From the NCBI RefSeq assembly GCF_027595985.1, contig NC_073305.1, positions 83,175,126-83,239,125 on the forward strand: 64,000 bases of DNA, read 5' to 3'. The translations under genes were made by a program, and so were the position numbers. Positions 33,547 to 45,563 of the stretch are shown here, piece after piece (positions within the stretch are counted from its first letter, which is position 1; every line of letters starts with the position of its first letter). The DNA comes from Sorex araneus (lineage: Eukaryota > Chordata > Mammalia > Eulipotyphla > Soricidae). Below the pieces are notes generated by a model. It searched no databases and was not told where the DNA came from. It saw nothing but the letters and a program-made list of their open reading frames with translations.

Positions 33547-33942
33547 CCGGGGTCTCTTACACACCCTAGGAGGTTCTTTAAGGGAATAGCCTGCGGTGAA
33601 AGTCAGAGGATCACAGAAAAAGCAGTTCTTGATCAGCTCTGCAAAATGTGGACTGTAGTGACATCCACCAGAGTTTGATGTGGTGGAGTTTGCTGAGAGA
33701 GGATGACCGACATCAAAAATGGCCAAGTCTGGAGGGTGCTTCTCAGGTCAGGGTAACCAGGTGTCTATGATCCTCCTTGTTGAATATCATGGAAGAATTC
33801 CCTATAAAAAGTGGCCATTATATATGTTATATACTTTAAAGGCTTTATGGAGCTAACATATGTATGCAACATTATAGATATGCACAGTTGTCTATGTGCA
33901 TATTTTAGGAGTAGTTTCACAATCTTTAAAAATATGCATCAC

Positions 33943-34720
33943 AATAGCACTTCTAGGAATATATACTGGAGAAACAAAAAAGTATAGTGGAAATGACATC
34001 TGCACTTATATGTTCATCGCAGCACTATTTACAATAGCCAGAATCTGGAAAAAACCCGAGTGCCTGAGAACAGATGACTGGTTGAAGAAACTTTGGTGCA
34101 TCTATATAATGGAATACTATGCTGCTGTTAGAAAGGATGAAGTCATGAACTTTGCATATAAGTGGATCAACATGGAAAGTATTATGCTAAGTGAAATGAG
34201 GCAGAAAGATCATAGAAAGATTGCACTCATCTGTGGAATATAAAACAATAGAGTAGGAGACTAATACCCAAGAATAGTAGTATATAATACCAGGAGGTTG
34301 GCTCCATAGCTTGGAATCTGGCCTCACACTCTGGGGGAAAGTCATCCCAGATAGAGAAGGGAACACCAAGTAAAATGTGATTGGAGATCCTGTGCGGGAA
34401 GGGAGATGCTTGCTGAAAGTAGACTAGAGACTGAACAAGATGATCACTCAATACACCTATTGCAAACCACAACACCCAAAAGGAAAGAGAGATATCAAAT
34501 TGGAATGAATGCCCTGCCACAGAGACAGGGTGGGGTGGGGTGGGATGGGATGGGATGGGATTGGGGGGTGGGAGGGATACTGGGTTCATTGGTGGTGGAA
34601 AATGAACACCGGTGGAGGGATGGGCTCTCAAACACTGCATGAGGGAAAAACAAGCACGAAAATGTGTGAATCTGTAACTGTACCTCACTGTGATTCACTG
34701 ATTAAAAAATAAATTTAAAT
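33943..34720 (+). mobile_element. 5'-truncated L1 with target duplication
   Basis: Contains the last ORF2 portion ([26 protein letters not shown] … ending IALICGI at 34243) and a complete 3' UTR of the 'AATAGAGTAGGAGACTAATA' type, then an A-rich tail. AAAAATATGCATCAC (33928-33942) and AAAAAAATGCATCAC (34721-34735) are the target duplication. Confidence 0.93.
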
Positions 34721-34735
34721 AAAAAAATGCATCAC

Positions 34736-36451
34736 TATCAAAGCTCCAATATCCCTCCACTAAAGTTCACTGTATACAACATTTTATGTGGTAGCTAATA
34801 TATAATACATCTGATATTGACATATATATTAGAGCACAGACTTATACTATTAGTCTCTTGACTGGTTGGCATGTGATAACAATAAAGATGATACAGTGGT
34901 GATAAGGCAAAAATAAACTGGAAGTATTATAATGTGTCTGTTTTCTTTGATACCCGTTTTGTTGTCACTATCACCCCATGGTGAATACTATAGCAATGTT
35001 TATTATTATTTCTTGTTACCTCACTGAGCACTTAAAAGAAATTTCATCCATCCATATTTTGCTTTGCTCTAATGTGCAAAATATATAAGAAAACATATTT
35101 TCTCAAAAGTGCCACCATTATAAGATCCTTTTTGATGTGGATCTTAAAATGGTGGTTGATTTGCTATATCCTTAAGACATAGCAAATATAGCATGAAATA
35201 TCCCTGCATTTGCAAGTGTTTGAATAATGATGTACTTTGAAGGAGACTGCCAGTGTCACCTCTAGCATTTAGTATTTGAACAGTGACAAGCATTTCTTTG
35301 TCCTTTTTCATACTAGGTATAAAGGAACTTTCATCTGTTCTTGAATCTAGTGATAGAATATTTGTGTGATACATGTTGCATTTATTAGAAAAACTGATAA
35401 TCAGTGATAAAAACCAAAACATTTTCCAGTGTAGGCATTACTTACAAGAATATTGTCCACTTTGCCTCCATAATCAGTTTTATGAAAAAGTGAGACCAAG
35501 AGTATATACAGATAAATATATGAGAAAAAAATTCCATCCTGGCGCATTAGTCATAACTAAATTTATGTTTTGATGCCTGTTTTTATAAATTCAGACTATA
35601 TAGATTTTATTTTATAAATATTCTTTGCCTAATTTTACATTAGTTTTATGTAATCTGTAGCCACAGAAATGTTAATTTTTAAGAAAAATACATGACTATT
35701 TTATATTTATTAAGAATACTGATTACTAATTCTCCTATTGACCTTTGGTTTAAAAGACCAATTTATGTTAAATTAACAAAATTAATTTAGATACTAACTG
35801 GTGATATAAGGAAGGCAAGTAAACTGTAGTTGAGCCTTAGTTGTAGTTACAAAATTTTTACCATGTGAAAAATATTTAACCCCTTCAAGTTTTAGTGTTA
35901 AATGTAGCTAGTGCTTCTGCCTTTGTCAAATTATGTTAGAAAAGTTTCAAAGAAACAATTAAAAACAACACAGCAATATAATGAACTGGTGTGCAATAAA
36001 TTGAAAATAATGGTGACCTGAAAAGTGTTAGTCTCCCAAAGAAATTTTCAATAAGATAATAAAATAGTTACATCAGCAAATAGTTTTCATTTTCTCCCAT
36101 ACCATGAAAACAAGCAGTCTGCATCTAGCATAATAGCAGTAAGAGAACAGAAGAAACTGGCACCAAATTCAAAGTCCCTTTTTATGCCCCTCCTTCCTTG
36201 CTGCTCAGAAAGTCACTGCTGGGAGCAAACCCTGGCAGGAAAAAAATAATGATCATGTAAAATCTGCTCTGCAGCCTGACAATCTCTCTTTGGCACATTC
36301 CAGTGTAAAACAGTGTATTCCACATTCATTTTGAATGGAGTCTAGCAGTTGTGCTGTAGTCAAAGGAAATTCCCAAGTGAGGTTTTTTCCACTCTGGAGA
36401 AGCCTGTGTTCTCACTTGAACACTTTTTCCTCTTTCTCTCCCATCACAGCT
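34736..36451. other. Unannotated stretch
   Basis: AT-rich; no gene or repeat recognised. Confidence 0.35.
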
Positions 36452-37743
36452 GAGGGAGGGAGGGAGGGAGGGAAGGAAGGAAGGAAGGAAGGAAGGAAGG
36501 AAGGAAGGAAGGGAGGAGGGAAGGAAGGAAGGGAGGAAGGAAGGAAGGAAGGAAGGAAGGAAGGGAGGAGGGAAGGAAGGAAGGGAGGAAGGAAGGAAGG
36601 AAGGAAGGAAGGAAGGAAGGAAGGAAGGAAGGAAGGAAGGAAGGAAGGGAGGAGGGAAGGAAGGAAGGAAGGAAGGGAGGGAGGGAGGGAGGGAGGGAGG
36701 GAGGGAAGGGAGGGAGGGAGGAAGGAAGGGAGGAGGGAAGGAAGGGAGGAGGGAAGGAAGGGAGGAAGGAAGGGAGGAGGGAAGGAAGGGAGGAGGGAAG
36801 GAAGGAGGGAAGGAAGGAGGGAAGGAAGGAAGGAAGGAAGGAAGGAAGGAAGGAAGGAAGGAAGGAAGGAAGGAAGGAAGGGAGGAAGGAAGGGAGGGAG
36901 GAAGGGAGGGAGGAAGGAGGGAAGGAAGGGAGGAGGGAAGGAAGGAAGGAAGGAAGGAAGGAAGGGAGGAGGGAAGGAAGGAAGGGAGGAAGGAAGGAAG
37001 GAAGGAAGGAAGGAAGGAAGGAAGGAAGGAAGGAAGGAAGGAAGGAAGGAAGGAAGGAAGGGAGGGAGGGAGGGAGGGAGGGAGGGAGGGAAGGAAAGGA
37101 GGAGGGAAGGAAGGAAGGAGGGAAGGAAGGAAAGAAGGAAGGAAGGAAGGAAGGAAGGAAGGAAGGAAGGGAGGAAGGAAGAGAGGGAGGAAGGAAGGGA
37201 GGGAGGAAGGAGGGAAGGAAGGGAGGGGGGAAGGAAGGAAGGAAGGAAGGAAGGAAGGAAGGAAGGAAGGAAGGAAGGAAGGAAGGAAGGAAGGAAGGAA
37301 GGAAGGGAGGAGGGAGGGAGGAAGGGAGGGAGGAAGGAAGGAAGGGAGGGAGGGAGGGAGGGAAGGAGGGAGGAGGGAAGGAAGGGAGGAGGGAAGGAAG
37401 GAAGGAAGGAAGGAAGGGAGGAGGGAAGGAAGGAAAAAAGGAAGGAAGGAAAGAAGGAAGGAAGGAAAAAAGGAAGGAAGGAAAGAAGGAAGGAAGGAAA
37501 GAAGGAAGGAAGGAAAGAAGGAAGGAAGGAAAAAAGGAAGGAAGGAAGGAAGGAAGGAAGGAAGGAAGGAAGGAAGGAAGGAAGGAAGGAAGGAAGGAAG
37601 GAAGGAAGGAAGGAAGGAAGGAAGGAAGGAAGGAAGAGAGGGAGGAAGGAAGGGAGGGAGGGAGGGAGGGAGGGAGGAAGGGAGGAAGGGAGGGAAGGAA
37701 GGAAGGAAGGGAGGGAGGGAAGGAGGGAGGGAGGGAGGAAGGA
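36452..37743 (+). repeat. 1,292-nt uninterrupted homopurine (GGAA/GGGA)n tract
   Basis: Every base from 36452 to 37743 is A or G. The tract is built of GGAA runs alternating with GGGA and GGAGGGAA blocks, AAAGAAGG variants cluster at 37430-37530, and long pure GGAA runs occur (for example 37530-37633). The overlapping long frames (Gly-Arg-Lys-Glu repeats on +, Pro-Ser-Phe-Leu on -) are translation artefacts. Such tracts can form triplex (H-DNA) structures and bind ETS-family factors; no function is shown here. Confidence 0.97.
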
Positions 37744-38690
37744 CCCATTATTCAGTTCTATAGCGCAAGGGTAGTTCTAGATCAAGTTGTCCCGCCAATT
37801 AACACTGCTAAAATAGAGTTTCTCCTATCTGAAATTTAGATACAACAGAAACTAGAATTTGGTAAATTTTGTATGGAACCTGTGATTCTGCATTTCTAAC
37901 CAGCCCCCAGATACCTTTTGAGCACCTGGAAATGAGTGTGCAGCACAGTTAGTTCCTTGCTCATATCTATGCAAAAAAAATAAAAAAAGACTGCTCTGGA
38001 GCTGCTGGAAGCTCCTGGAATGCTTCTTATTCTTTCCTTAGTGCTGTTCCCAAGGCACCATCTGGCACTCATCTATTACTAAGGGACTCTAGTGGATGCT
38101 GAACACAACCTATCAAAAAATCCCCACCACTGAATACGTCTCATGCCACCACTGGAGACTTGTGAGAGTGTGTATATATAGATTTTGCATAGACCTCCAG
38201 GCACTTGTGGCAGCCACCCACTAAATATAAGTAGATCTGCTTTGATCTTATCAGCCAGAGTCTGTATCTTACCAGTCCCATATGAATATTCCAGGGTTAG
38301 CTATCACTGAAATCCCAAACTATTGTGATCCATTCCAGCAATGAATCATCAGCAGTATCTCGTCTACACTACCAAGAAATTCCTAATCACTATGCAAGAG
38401 CCTGTTGACTTGACCCATATGACTGATATAAGGCACTCTCGTAGTTATTGTTCAGGCGAACTCCAATCAGCAGTTGCTACAGTTACTGAAAGGTATATGT
38501 GTTAGAATTCCCAGCCACTAATACCTTGTGCCCCTACAGAAGGGGTCATGCACTAGGTATTGTGAAGCGTCTAGCAGCAACTAGGCCTGCTTGGCCGTGG
38601 TGTGATAGCCAATGCTAGGCACTGGTGACTGAATCCACTGGTCAATCTAGGTCCTCTTTAATTCATTTTCTATTAAATTTATATTTTTAT
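37744..38690. other. Unannotated, possibly ancient L1 5' region
   Basis: No coding frame. Its position directly before ancient L1 ORF1-like sequence suggests that part may be the eroded 5' UTR of that element. Confidence 0.3.
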
Positions 38691-38699
38691 TTAATTTAT

Positions 38700-39984
38700 A
38701 TTTAATTCATTTACAGTCAAGCAGTCTCCCAGCCTGCATGGAACTCTGTCCAGAAGGGGAAAAAAATCCCTGGCATTCATGGATCAAGATAATATCCTAC
38801 AAAGAACTTTTAATATAACAGCTATATAACTACTCAAGGAAAACTATTTCACTGAACTTGAACAAAGTGAGAGCAAACATTATCAAAACTAAAATAAAAA
38901 ATCCAGAGGTAAATCCAGTGACTCATCTAAAAATAAAGGGAATCAGAGGAGAATTGGAAGAAGTAAAATTGGAATTAGTGAACTCTCAGAAAAAGTTGAG
39001 ACATACATAGAAAAAGACAAAAAGTAAATGAAAGATATAAAACAATAAATATAAGAATAGTAAGGTATAGTGCAGGGAGGAAGAACATTGCATCATTGAA
39101 GTTTCAGAAAGAAAATAAAGAGTACTTGTATTAGGAGAAAGAATGGCAGAGAGCGTCCTCACACCGAGAAAGGAGACTCCTAGCTTCCAGGTCAAGGAAG
39201 TCCAGATTCCAAAGAAAATATATAGATATTCATAGATATAGCATAGTTATTCATAGATGTTCATTATTCATAGATATTTATAGATACAGTATAGATATAA
39301 TCATATACTTTCATAGATATAGTAGGAAATCAAGATACACTGTATAAAATTGAAAATTTTAACCAAGAATACTTTTCTGCAGCTGGGTTATCACTAGGGT
39401 TTGAAAAGTAATAAAGAATTTAGAGATAATAGGTAAAGAAATTCATCACTGACACACCTTCCAAGAAATATTCCTTAAACTTCTATAAAAGAAAATAAAG
39501 AAATCCTATTTGGAAGTAGCAAGACCTGTAAAAATCTTAATGTTGTAGAGGAGAGTATTATGAAGACTTTCAGAGTGAACTTAAAATTAATGATGTTAGG
39601 TGACATCATAGTAGTCTCAAAATAAAAGACTTCTACATTTAGAAGATAGTAATTTAAAGGAGGCAAATAGGACAAAATCACTATGCTAAAGATAGCAGAG
39701 GATAAAAAGTATAAGGTAATGCAACAACATAGGTAAAAAACAACACATAACAATAATGCCTAGTTAACATAGAAAAATGGCAAACTAATAACAATGATTT
39801 CATTATATATCATTAATAAAAAAATCAATAGAGTGGTAGGATGCATCCACTAACAAAAGTCAGTTTATATTGTTAACAGAATACATACTTTAGCTCCAAA
39901 AATAAACAAAGGCTCAATATAAAAGACTGGATACATTGGCCTCATATGTTTGAGACCTGAATTTAGTCCCTATGGAATAAAGAC
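38700..39984 (+). mobile_element. Ancient L1 (ORF1 to ORF2 endonuclease), left part
   Basis: A diverged A-rich plus strand follows L1 order: ORF1-like coiled-coil text (GAGGAGAATTGGAAGAAG..GTGAACTCTCAGAAAAAGTT), the ORF1 C-terminus (TTCATCACTGACACACCTTC, AAGAAATATTCC) and ORF2 endonuclease (TTAGCTCCAAAAATAAACAA). No open frame survives. It continues at 40247-40445. Confidence 0.5.
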
Positions 39985-40246
39985 TAGAAACCAATCATAG
40001 GGAAAATCGCATCCTAAAAAAGTGGTGGGAACACCCAAAAGGAGAGAGAGAGCAAAAGGGAATGCCCTACCACAGAGGCACTGTGGGGACCTGGGAGGGA
40101 TGTTTGAACCATTGGTGTTGGAAAATAAGCACTGGTGGAAGGATGGGCACTCAACCATTTTATGACTGAAACATAAGCATTAAAGTTTATAAGTCTGTAA
40201 CTGTACCTCACGGTTATTCATAATAAAAATTATTAAAAGAGAAAGT
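39985..40246 (+). mobile_element. Shrew-type L1 3' end inserted in ancient L1
   Basis: GAAAATCGCATCC..GGAGAGAGAG, GCCCTACCACAGAGGCACTG, CATTGGTGTTGG and the terminal TGTAACTGTACCTCACGG plus A-rich tail match the last 260 bp of the younger L1 type. Confidence 0.8.
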
Positions 40247-40445
40247 GGTAGGACCAGCCATACTTGAAACAGACTTTAGAATTAAAAAGTCAGTGCAACA
40301 TATTACACAAATAGGATAAATTAACCAAGAGAACCTAATATTAATCAACATACATGCACCAAATAGAAGAGTTTCAAAGTGAGATTATTTTAAAAAACCA
40401 CAAAAGTGACATCTAGAACTATACCAATGTTGGGAGTAAAAGATC
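40247..40445 (+). mobile_element. Ancient L1 ORF2 endonuclease, right part
   Basis: AAAAGTCAGTGCAACATATT, AAGAGAACCTAATATTAATC, ATACATGCACCAAATAGAAG is the eroded endonuclease segment that continues the element at 38700-39984. Confidence 0.5.
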
Positions 40446-40504
40446 AACCAGGAAGGAACCAACAAACACAATACTTTAAATGAGGAACTGGATAAGATGA
40501 TCCA

Positions 40505-40722
40505 ATCACTGTATCACTGTCATCCCCTTGTTCAACCGTTTGCTCGAGTGGGCACCAGTAACATCTCCATTGTGAATAGCACAGTGGGTAGTTTGCCAGG
40601 CTCTGTCGTGCGGGAGAGATACTCTCGGTAGTTTGCCGGGCTCTGCAAGAGAGGTGGAGGAATCGAACCTGGGTCAGCTGCGTGCAAGGCAAATGCCCTA
40701 CCCGCTGTGCTATTGCTCCATG
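40505..40722 (-). mobile_element. SINE type II with internal rearrangement
   Basis: Antisense type II SINE with a complete head, but the middle of the body is deleted and replaced by GAATAGCACAGTGGGTAG (about 40577-40594), which looks like tRNA-head sequence in the opposite orientation. Confidence 0.8.
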
Positions 40723-41149
40723 GTTATCATTTTTTAATGTTTCATTGGATTTTATGCAACCTTCTACTCTATTTTTCTATTATTTTTCTGAGTGATTAGG
40801 AGATGAATGTTTTTGTCAGCCATAGTATTTGTCCATTTGAACTTGATAAGTTGATGGTCAATTTGCAGCTAAGGCAAAAGCTGAATAGGTGTTAATTCAA
40901 AAGAGATTAAACTGGAAATAAGTGTTAAATAAGCAATTAAGTTATTCATAATTGTACTAAGGACATAGCTTATTTCTCATTACTATGGTCTTTATAGACT
41001 AGAAGATTGGCTACCTTTCTTAATATATCTAACATTTTATACACTATTCTTTTTGCTCCCAATAAAACCTGTTAAAAATTTACTCTATTATTTTTTGTTC
41101 CTAATCTTATTCCCGGGTAAAGTACTCCTATCTTATTCCCAGGTAAAGT

Positions 41150-41290
41150 ACTCAAGACAAAAGACTGATTATCAGGCAAATTCAAATCAAAATGAGAATT
41201 AAATATTACCTCACATCAGTGAGATTGCTTTATGTAAGAAGTACAAAAATGGTAAGTGCTGGCAGAGATGTGCTGGAAATTAATGCTCAG
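41150..41290 (+). mobile_element. Ancient L1 ORF2 C-terminal fragment
   Basis: AATTCAAATCAAAATGAGAA, TATTACCTCACATCAGTGAG and GTGCTGGCAGAGATGTGCTG match the conserved ORF2 end of old mammalian L1s. A degraded SINE-like stretch follows to about 41360. Confidence 0.6.
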
Positions 41291-41485
41291 TACTGGATAA
41301 ACAGTGCGGGTATTAAGCACCTACCTTGCATGTTGCCGATAACAGTTTAATCCATGCCACTACATAAGGTCATCTAAGCTCTACCAGAGGCAGGAATCTG
41401 TCCCTAGCTAGCACTAGGATCTTTGTTTTCTAGTATTTGATCTTTTTACCCCATTTATATTATTAAGCCCCTTATATCCTTGTAG

Positions 41486-41733
41486 GACCAGAGTGATAGC
41501 ACAGAAGGTAGGGTGTTTTCCTTGCACACGGCCAACCCAAGTTAGATTCCTTCTTCCCTCTCAGAGAGCCTGGCAAGCTACCGAGAGTATCCCGCCCGCA
41601 CAGCAGAGACTGGCAAGCTACCCATGGTGTATTACATATGCCAAAAACAGTAACAACAAGTCTCACAATGGAGACATTACTGGTGCCCACTTGAGCAAAT
41701 TGATGAGGAACAGGATAACAGTGATACAGTGAT
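41486..41733 (+). mobile_element. SINE type II, full length
   Basis: Head GGACCAGAGTGATAGCACAG and the full type II body with GCCAAAAACAGTAACAACAAG-like block and terminal GATAACAGTGATACAGTG. Confidence 0.92.
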
Positions 41734-41734
41734 T

Positions 41735-43365
41735 TCCTTGATTTATCCTAAATGATTTTATCACTAAAAGCATCTTCTCTTAAGCAGGGAATGGTCTCTG
41801 AATTTCGACTGGTTGCCAGAAAAAAAAAATAATCTAATTAAGTGCTTATAGCTTTTCACCCCTGCTCGTTATTCTCTAGAGAAGGGAAGGGAGCTAAAAA
41901 TGGCTTCATGAGGAATCCCTCACAAAATCGAATAGATTTTGAATTTTTTTCCCATGGATGTATACCTTCAGATACTGGGAGATGTGCTCTCTAATTACAC
42001 AGGAATAGAAGAACTTTCTCTCGGGACGCCCAGATATTGCCCTTTACAACGCTTCATCAGACTATTCGTCTGGGTAGTTTAGCATAAGCTTGTAAACTGT
42101 TACCTTTTGTTCTATGATACACTTCAGCAAATTGAGACTGAAGAGAGAATCCATACGTAGTCATGTCAGAAGTTGTGGGTATTATATGAAGCAAATACTT
42201 GTAATAAGCATCTAAGATTGTGAGGTGATGTAGACTCAAGGATGTAGACTTCTAAGCTCTCTGTGGAATTTTATGCCATTATAAACTATATGAGAATTGA
42301 AAATTATAGGATACCCATTTTATATCATAGAGAATTTTTTGGTGTGTGAGAAAAAAATAAGAACTTTACATTCAGTGATCAGAAACGTTAGAAATGGAAG
42401 TTTTTGATTTTCTTTTGATATAATTGTTTTAGCTTGTGGTTTGTCTAACTGCAGAATGATGATCAAATATCAAGTTCAAATGAGTACCCAACATGGCTGG
42501 TAAGATAAATAACTCTTCTCATGACTAGGAAGGAGTAGAAGTATAGTGGTGGGTTTTGTAAAATTCAAGTAAATGCACAAAAGGAAATAAGTTATTACTA
42601 TGCACACACTTTTTTGGGGGGGCTGGGGGGTGGTTGCTTACATAAGTAGGAAGACGGAGTTTAAGATAATGGGCAATGATTCAAAAATGTTTCTCTTCAA
42701 AAAGTGTCCCACACATAGATCAAATATAATTAATTCTCTATTTGTTCTCTTGAAAACTCATTCATTCTTATATAAAGACTTAAAAACACACATGACTTCT
42801 ACAAATTAGTCATAGTATTCACACAAAATTGAGAGTTATGTTCCTAAAAAATGAAACAATATTTAGAGAATAAATAAAATAGCACATGGTATACAAGTCA
42901 GTTCTATTCACAAACTCTAATGAGAACAGGAAATGTGATACACAAATGACACATGCGAATACACACAAAAGGCCTTACTGTATTTTTGCTTGGGATAAAT
43001 GAAGGCAAGGTGGGGAGGCTAAGTACATAGGCCATGAGTGCTGGGGACTCCGTATGAGTTGTATAATGTCTGAAACATGGATATTCAGGATTTTTTCCTC
43101 ACTTCTTCTTGGGAAAGACTATCAAACAACATAATGACATACTTTGTATCATAATTTAATGTCTAAATGGAATATATTATCCCTAAATTTGAACAGTCAC
43201 AAAACTGATATTGTACCCTAGTTACATCAGTTCTTACTCCTAACCATTCATATCTGCTCAAAAAAAAAACATATTATAAAAAATTTCATTAGGGCAACTA
43301 TGTGAAGGCCTACTCATGTTTAACACAATCTTGTTGTTAATACTAATCTTTATCCACTTCACTAG
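41735..43365. other. Unannotated stretch
   Basis: No gene, SINE or L1 signature recognised. Confidence 0.35.
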
Positions 43366-43369
43366 GCTT

Positions 43370-43745
43370 TGGTACCCAAATATATGGTCAAACATTCTGG
43401 ATGTTTTGGTAAATGTATTAGAGTGTGATTAAGTCTTAAATTAATAAACTTTGAGTGGGCCTTTTTAATAATGTGGTGGGCCTCACCTAATCAGATGATT
43501 CAACTGGGTAAGCACTGGCTACTTTGCCGAAAGGACACTGAAGAGGGTCTTTCCATTTAAACAAGAAGTACGTTTGTCTTTGGACTTAAACTGCAATTCT
43601 TCATGATATTACTCTGCCTTTGAGCACCAACCTTCCACAACTGTGTGATCTCACATAAAACAAATCTAATTGCATTCATATTTATATGTATACATTAGTC
43701 TAGCTCTATTTCTCTGAAAACTGATGAATATACTCACAATAGAAT
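43370..43745. mobile_element. Ancient interspersed repeat, family uncertain
   Basis: GTGGTGGGCCTCACCTAATC, ..ACTCTGCCTTTGAGC.. and TAGCTCTATTTCTCTGAAAA recall an old mammal-wide repeat whose ends read GTGGGCCTCATCTAATCAG and GTTTCTCTGGAGAACCC. I cannot assign the family from memory. Confidence 0.35.
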
Positions 43746-43763
43746 TTTATGGTTTTTGAAATT

Positions 43764-43940
43764 TTTTTTTTTTTTTGGTTTTTGGGTCACACCCGGCGAT
43801 GCACAGGAGTTACTCTTGGCTCTACACTCAGGAATTACCCCTGGTGGTGCTCAGGGGACCATATGGGATGCTGGGATTAGAACCCGGGTCGGCCGCGTGC
43901 AAGGCAAACACCCTACCCGCTGTGCTATCGCTCCAGCCCC
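43764..43940 (-). mobile_element. SINE type I
   Basis: Near-consensus antisense type I SINE. TTTGAAATTTTTT occurs on both sides (about 43755 and 43966), but 14 extra bases lie between the SINE head and the right copy. Confidence 0.92.
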
Positions 43941-44049
43941 GACTTGTCTAAAACTTTGAAATTTTTTGGTTTTTGAAATTTTTTATATTTTAGAACAAAA
44001 GGCTGCAAGATCTAGATGATCTTGGTCATACTGGATTATTCTAAAATTA

Positions 44050-44456
44050 TACAGTAACAGTAGATACAAGGGTCAGGAGGATTGCCCCATAGCTGGAAGC
44101 CTGCTTCATGAGTGGAGGGGAGAAGGCAGATGGAATAGAGAAGGGATCACTAAGAAAATGATGGTTGGAGGAACCAGTTGGGATGGGAGATGCATGCCGA
44201 AAGTAAATAATGGACCAAACATGATGACCTCTCAGTGTCTGTATTGCAAGTCATAATGCCCCAAAGTAGAGAGAGAGTATGGGGAATATTGTCTGCCCTG
44301 GAGGCAGGGGGAGGTTGGGAAAGGGGGTTATACTGGGGATATTGGTGGTAGGGAATGTGCACTGGTGGAGGGATGGGTGTTTGATCATTGTGTGATTGTA
44401 ACCCAAACATGAAAGCTTGTAAGCATATCGCAGTGATTCAATAAAATTTTTTTTAA
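44050..44456 (+). mobile_element. L1 3' end
   Basis: L1 3' UTR from GGAGGATTGCCCCATAGCTG through TGATGACCTCTCAGTGTCTG and GTGCACTGGTGGAGGGATGG to AGTGATTCAATAAAATTT. It lacks ORF2. Confidence 0.88.
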
Positions 44457-45219
44457 AGACTATACTTTCAGGGATCATTTCTATAGTTCATTGAAAATGA
44501 TAAAATTCTACACTATTCTTGATGCATTGACACTAGTGTAAAAACCTCATAATTTGATATTAATTTATAATTTATTATGTTCAAATTTATTAATGTACCT
44601 ATTACAATTTTTGTTGCTTGCTATTGCTTATCTGTATACATTAGTAAATCTTAATAAACCCTGAATCTATGTACATAATACATTTTATTGCTATTAAAAT
44701 ATCAAAAATTTCTATGTATTATGGAATAGTGTTTTCTAGAATTTTCTAATGCCTAGTTAAGAAATTCAATTTTTTCCTCAGAGAATAAAATTGACAGACC
44801 ATAGAATTTTTTTTATAAATAACCCTTTTCCTCATATTCTCAATTTTTAATGTTATATCCTGTACAAAGGTCTGATCCAAGTAACAATCATGTTTCTTCT
44901 ATATGATAGTGTTTGCTATAAAGCAATTACACTTATAGATAGTTTAGTATAAAGGGATTCTGCTTAATAAAGTGGACTCAATGACAAAACTTATGATAAT
45001 TGCTTGGTTTTAAGTACTAATAGTTAATAGTCCATATATCCTTTTCTGATCATAAAATTTTAAATTGAGCATAAAATTTGTTTCAAGAAATAAATAGGAT
45101 TCTGATCCTATTCATAAAATAAATAAAAATATTTATCACCCCATGATTATTTAAAGCTGGGAGTAAACCAATTATATAAAATATTCTGTATTTTATGATA
45201 TATACTGTGTGTGTTTGTT
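44457..45219. other. Unannotated stretch
   Basis: AT-rich, nothing recognised. Confidence 0.35.
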
Positions 45220-45396
45220 TTCTTTTGTTTTGTTTTTCGCGGGAGAGTTGTTTTTTAGGCCAATCCACTGGCAGCAGTGCTCAGGGCTTACCCCCAGCTC
45301 TGCACTAAAGAATTGCTTCTGGCAGGATATAGAACTGAACCCTGGTTGACCACTTGCAAATCAATTGCACTACCCAATATACTCTCTCTCCAGCCC
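45220..45396 (-). mobile_element. Old SINE
   Basis: Diverged antisense SINE (CAGCAGTGCTCAGGGCTTAC … TGAACCCTGGTTGACCAC … CTCTCTCTCCAGCCCC). Confidence 0.75.
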
Positions 45397-45563
45397 CATA
45401 AGATATGTTTTCTAAGTAGGTTCCTGTCTATGACTTCATAGTAAAAAAATACATCTGAAAATATTTATATAGAATATTCAGGTTTTGCTTTAAGACAATT
45501 AAAAATTAATTTAACTTATTCATTCATGTACCAATGTACCGAGATCCAAGTTATTCCAATTTT

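Larger units (their letters stand above)
31590..33760 (-). pseudogene. FAM193A: FAM193A retrocopy, 5'-truncated, diverged, open frame retained
   Basis: On the minus strand a continuous frame (33756-32284) corresponds in order to the C-terminal third of FAM193A, a nuclear protein of poorly defined function. Landmarks: SKNYTEMRQKLHLEMQKRQEARR, SVDELVQFINSS, CSKLDTLTGNFQTATKSV, LKQTSKDSSKAARK and, at the end, SLDEIFTPQ…EEFKQFCWDS…VDWSSLRVKK, the conserved FAM193 C-terminal motif. The parental gene spreads this over several exons, so this is a retrocopy. It starts just after an in-frame TGA (upstream of PEKHPPDL). A probable 3' UTR continues to an AATAAA (read on the minus strand near 31607-31602), but no clear A tail or target duplication is visible. 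Alignment was done from memory and divergence seems large. Confidence 0.75.

Noticed and set aside
36452..37743. CRISPR-like or satellite array
   Set aside because: There are no spacers and no repeat unit longer than a few bases; it is a tetranucleotide-derived purine tract in a mammal.
36335..37774. 479-codon Gly-Arg-Lys-Glu frame and its 434-codon Pro-Ser-Phe-Leu reverse frame
   Set aside because: Both are translations of the homopurine tetranucleotide repeat; no stop codon can easily arise in such DNA and there is no non-repetitive domain.
43756..43959. Many 60-120 codon frames with 'GMLGIEPG..CKANALPTVLSLQP' type text throughout the window
   Set aside because: All are translations of the antisense type I SINE; the shared peptide simply reflects repeat copy number.
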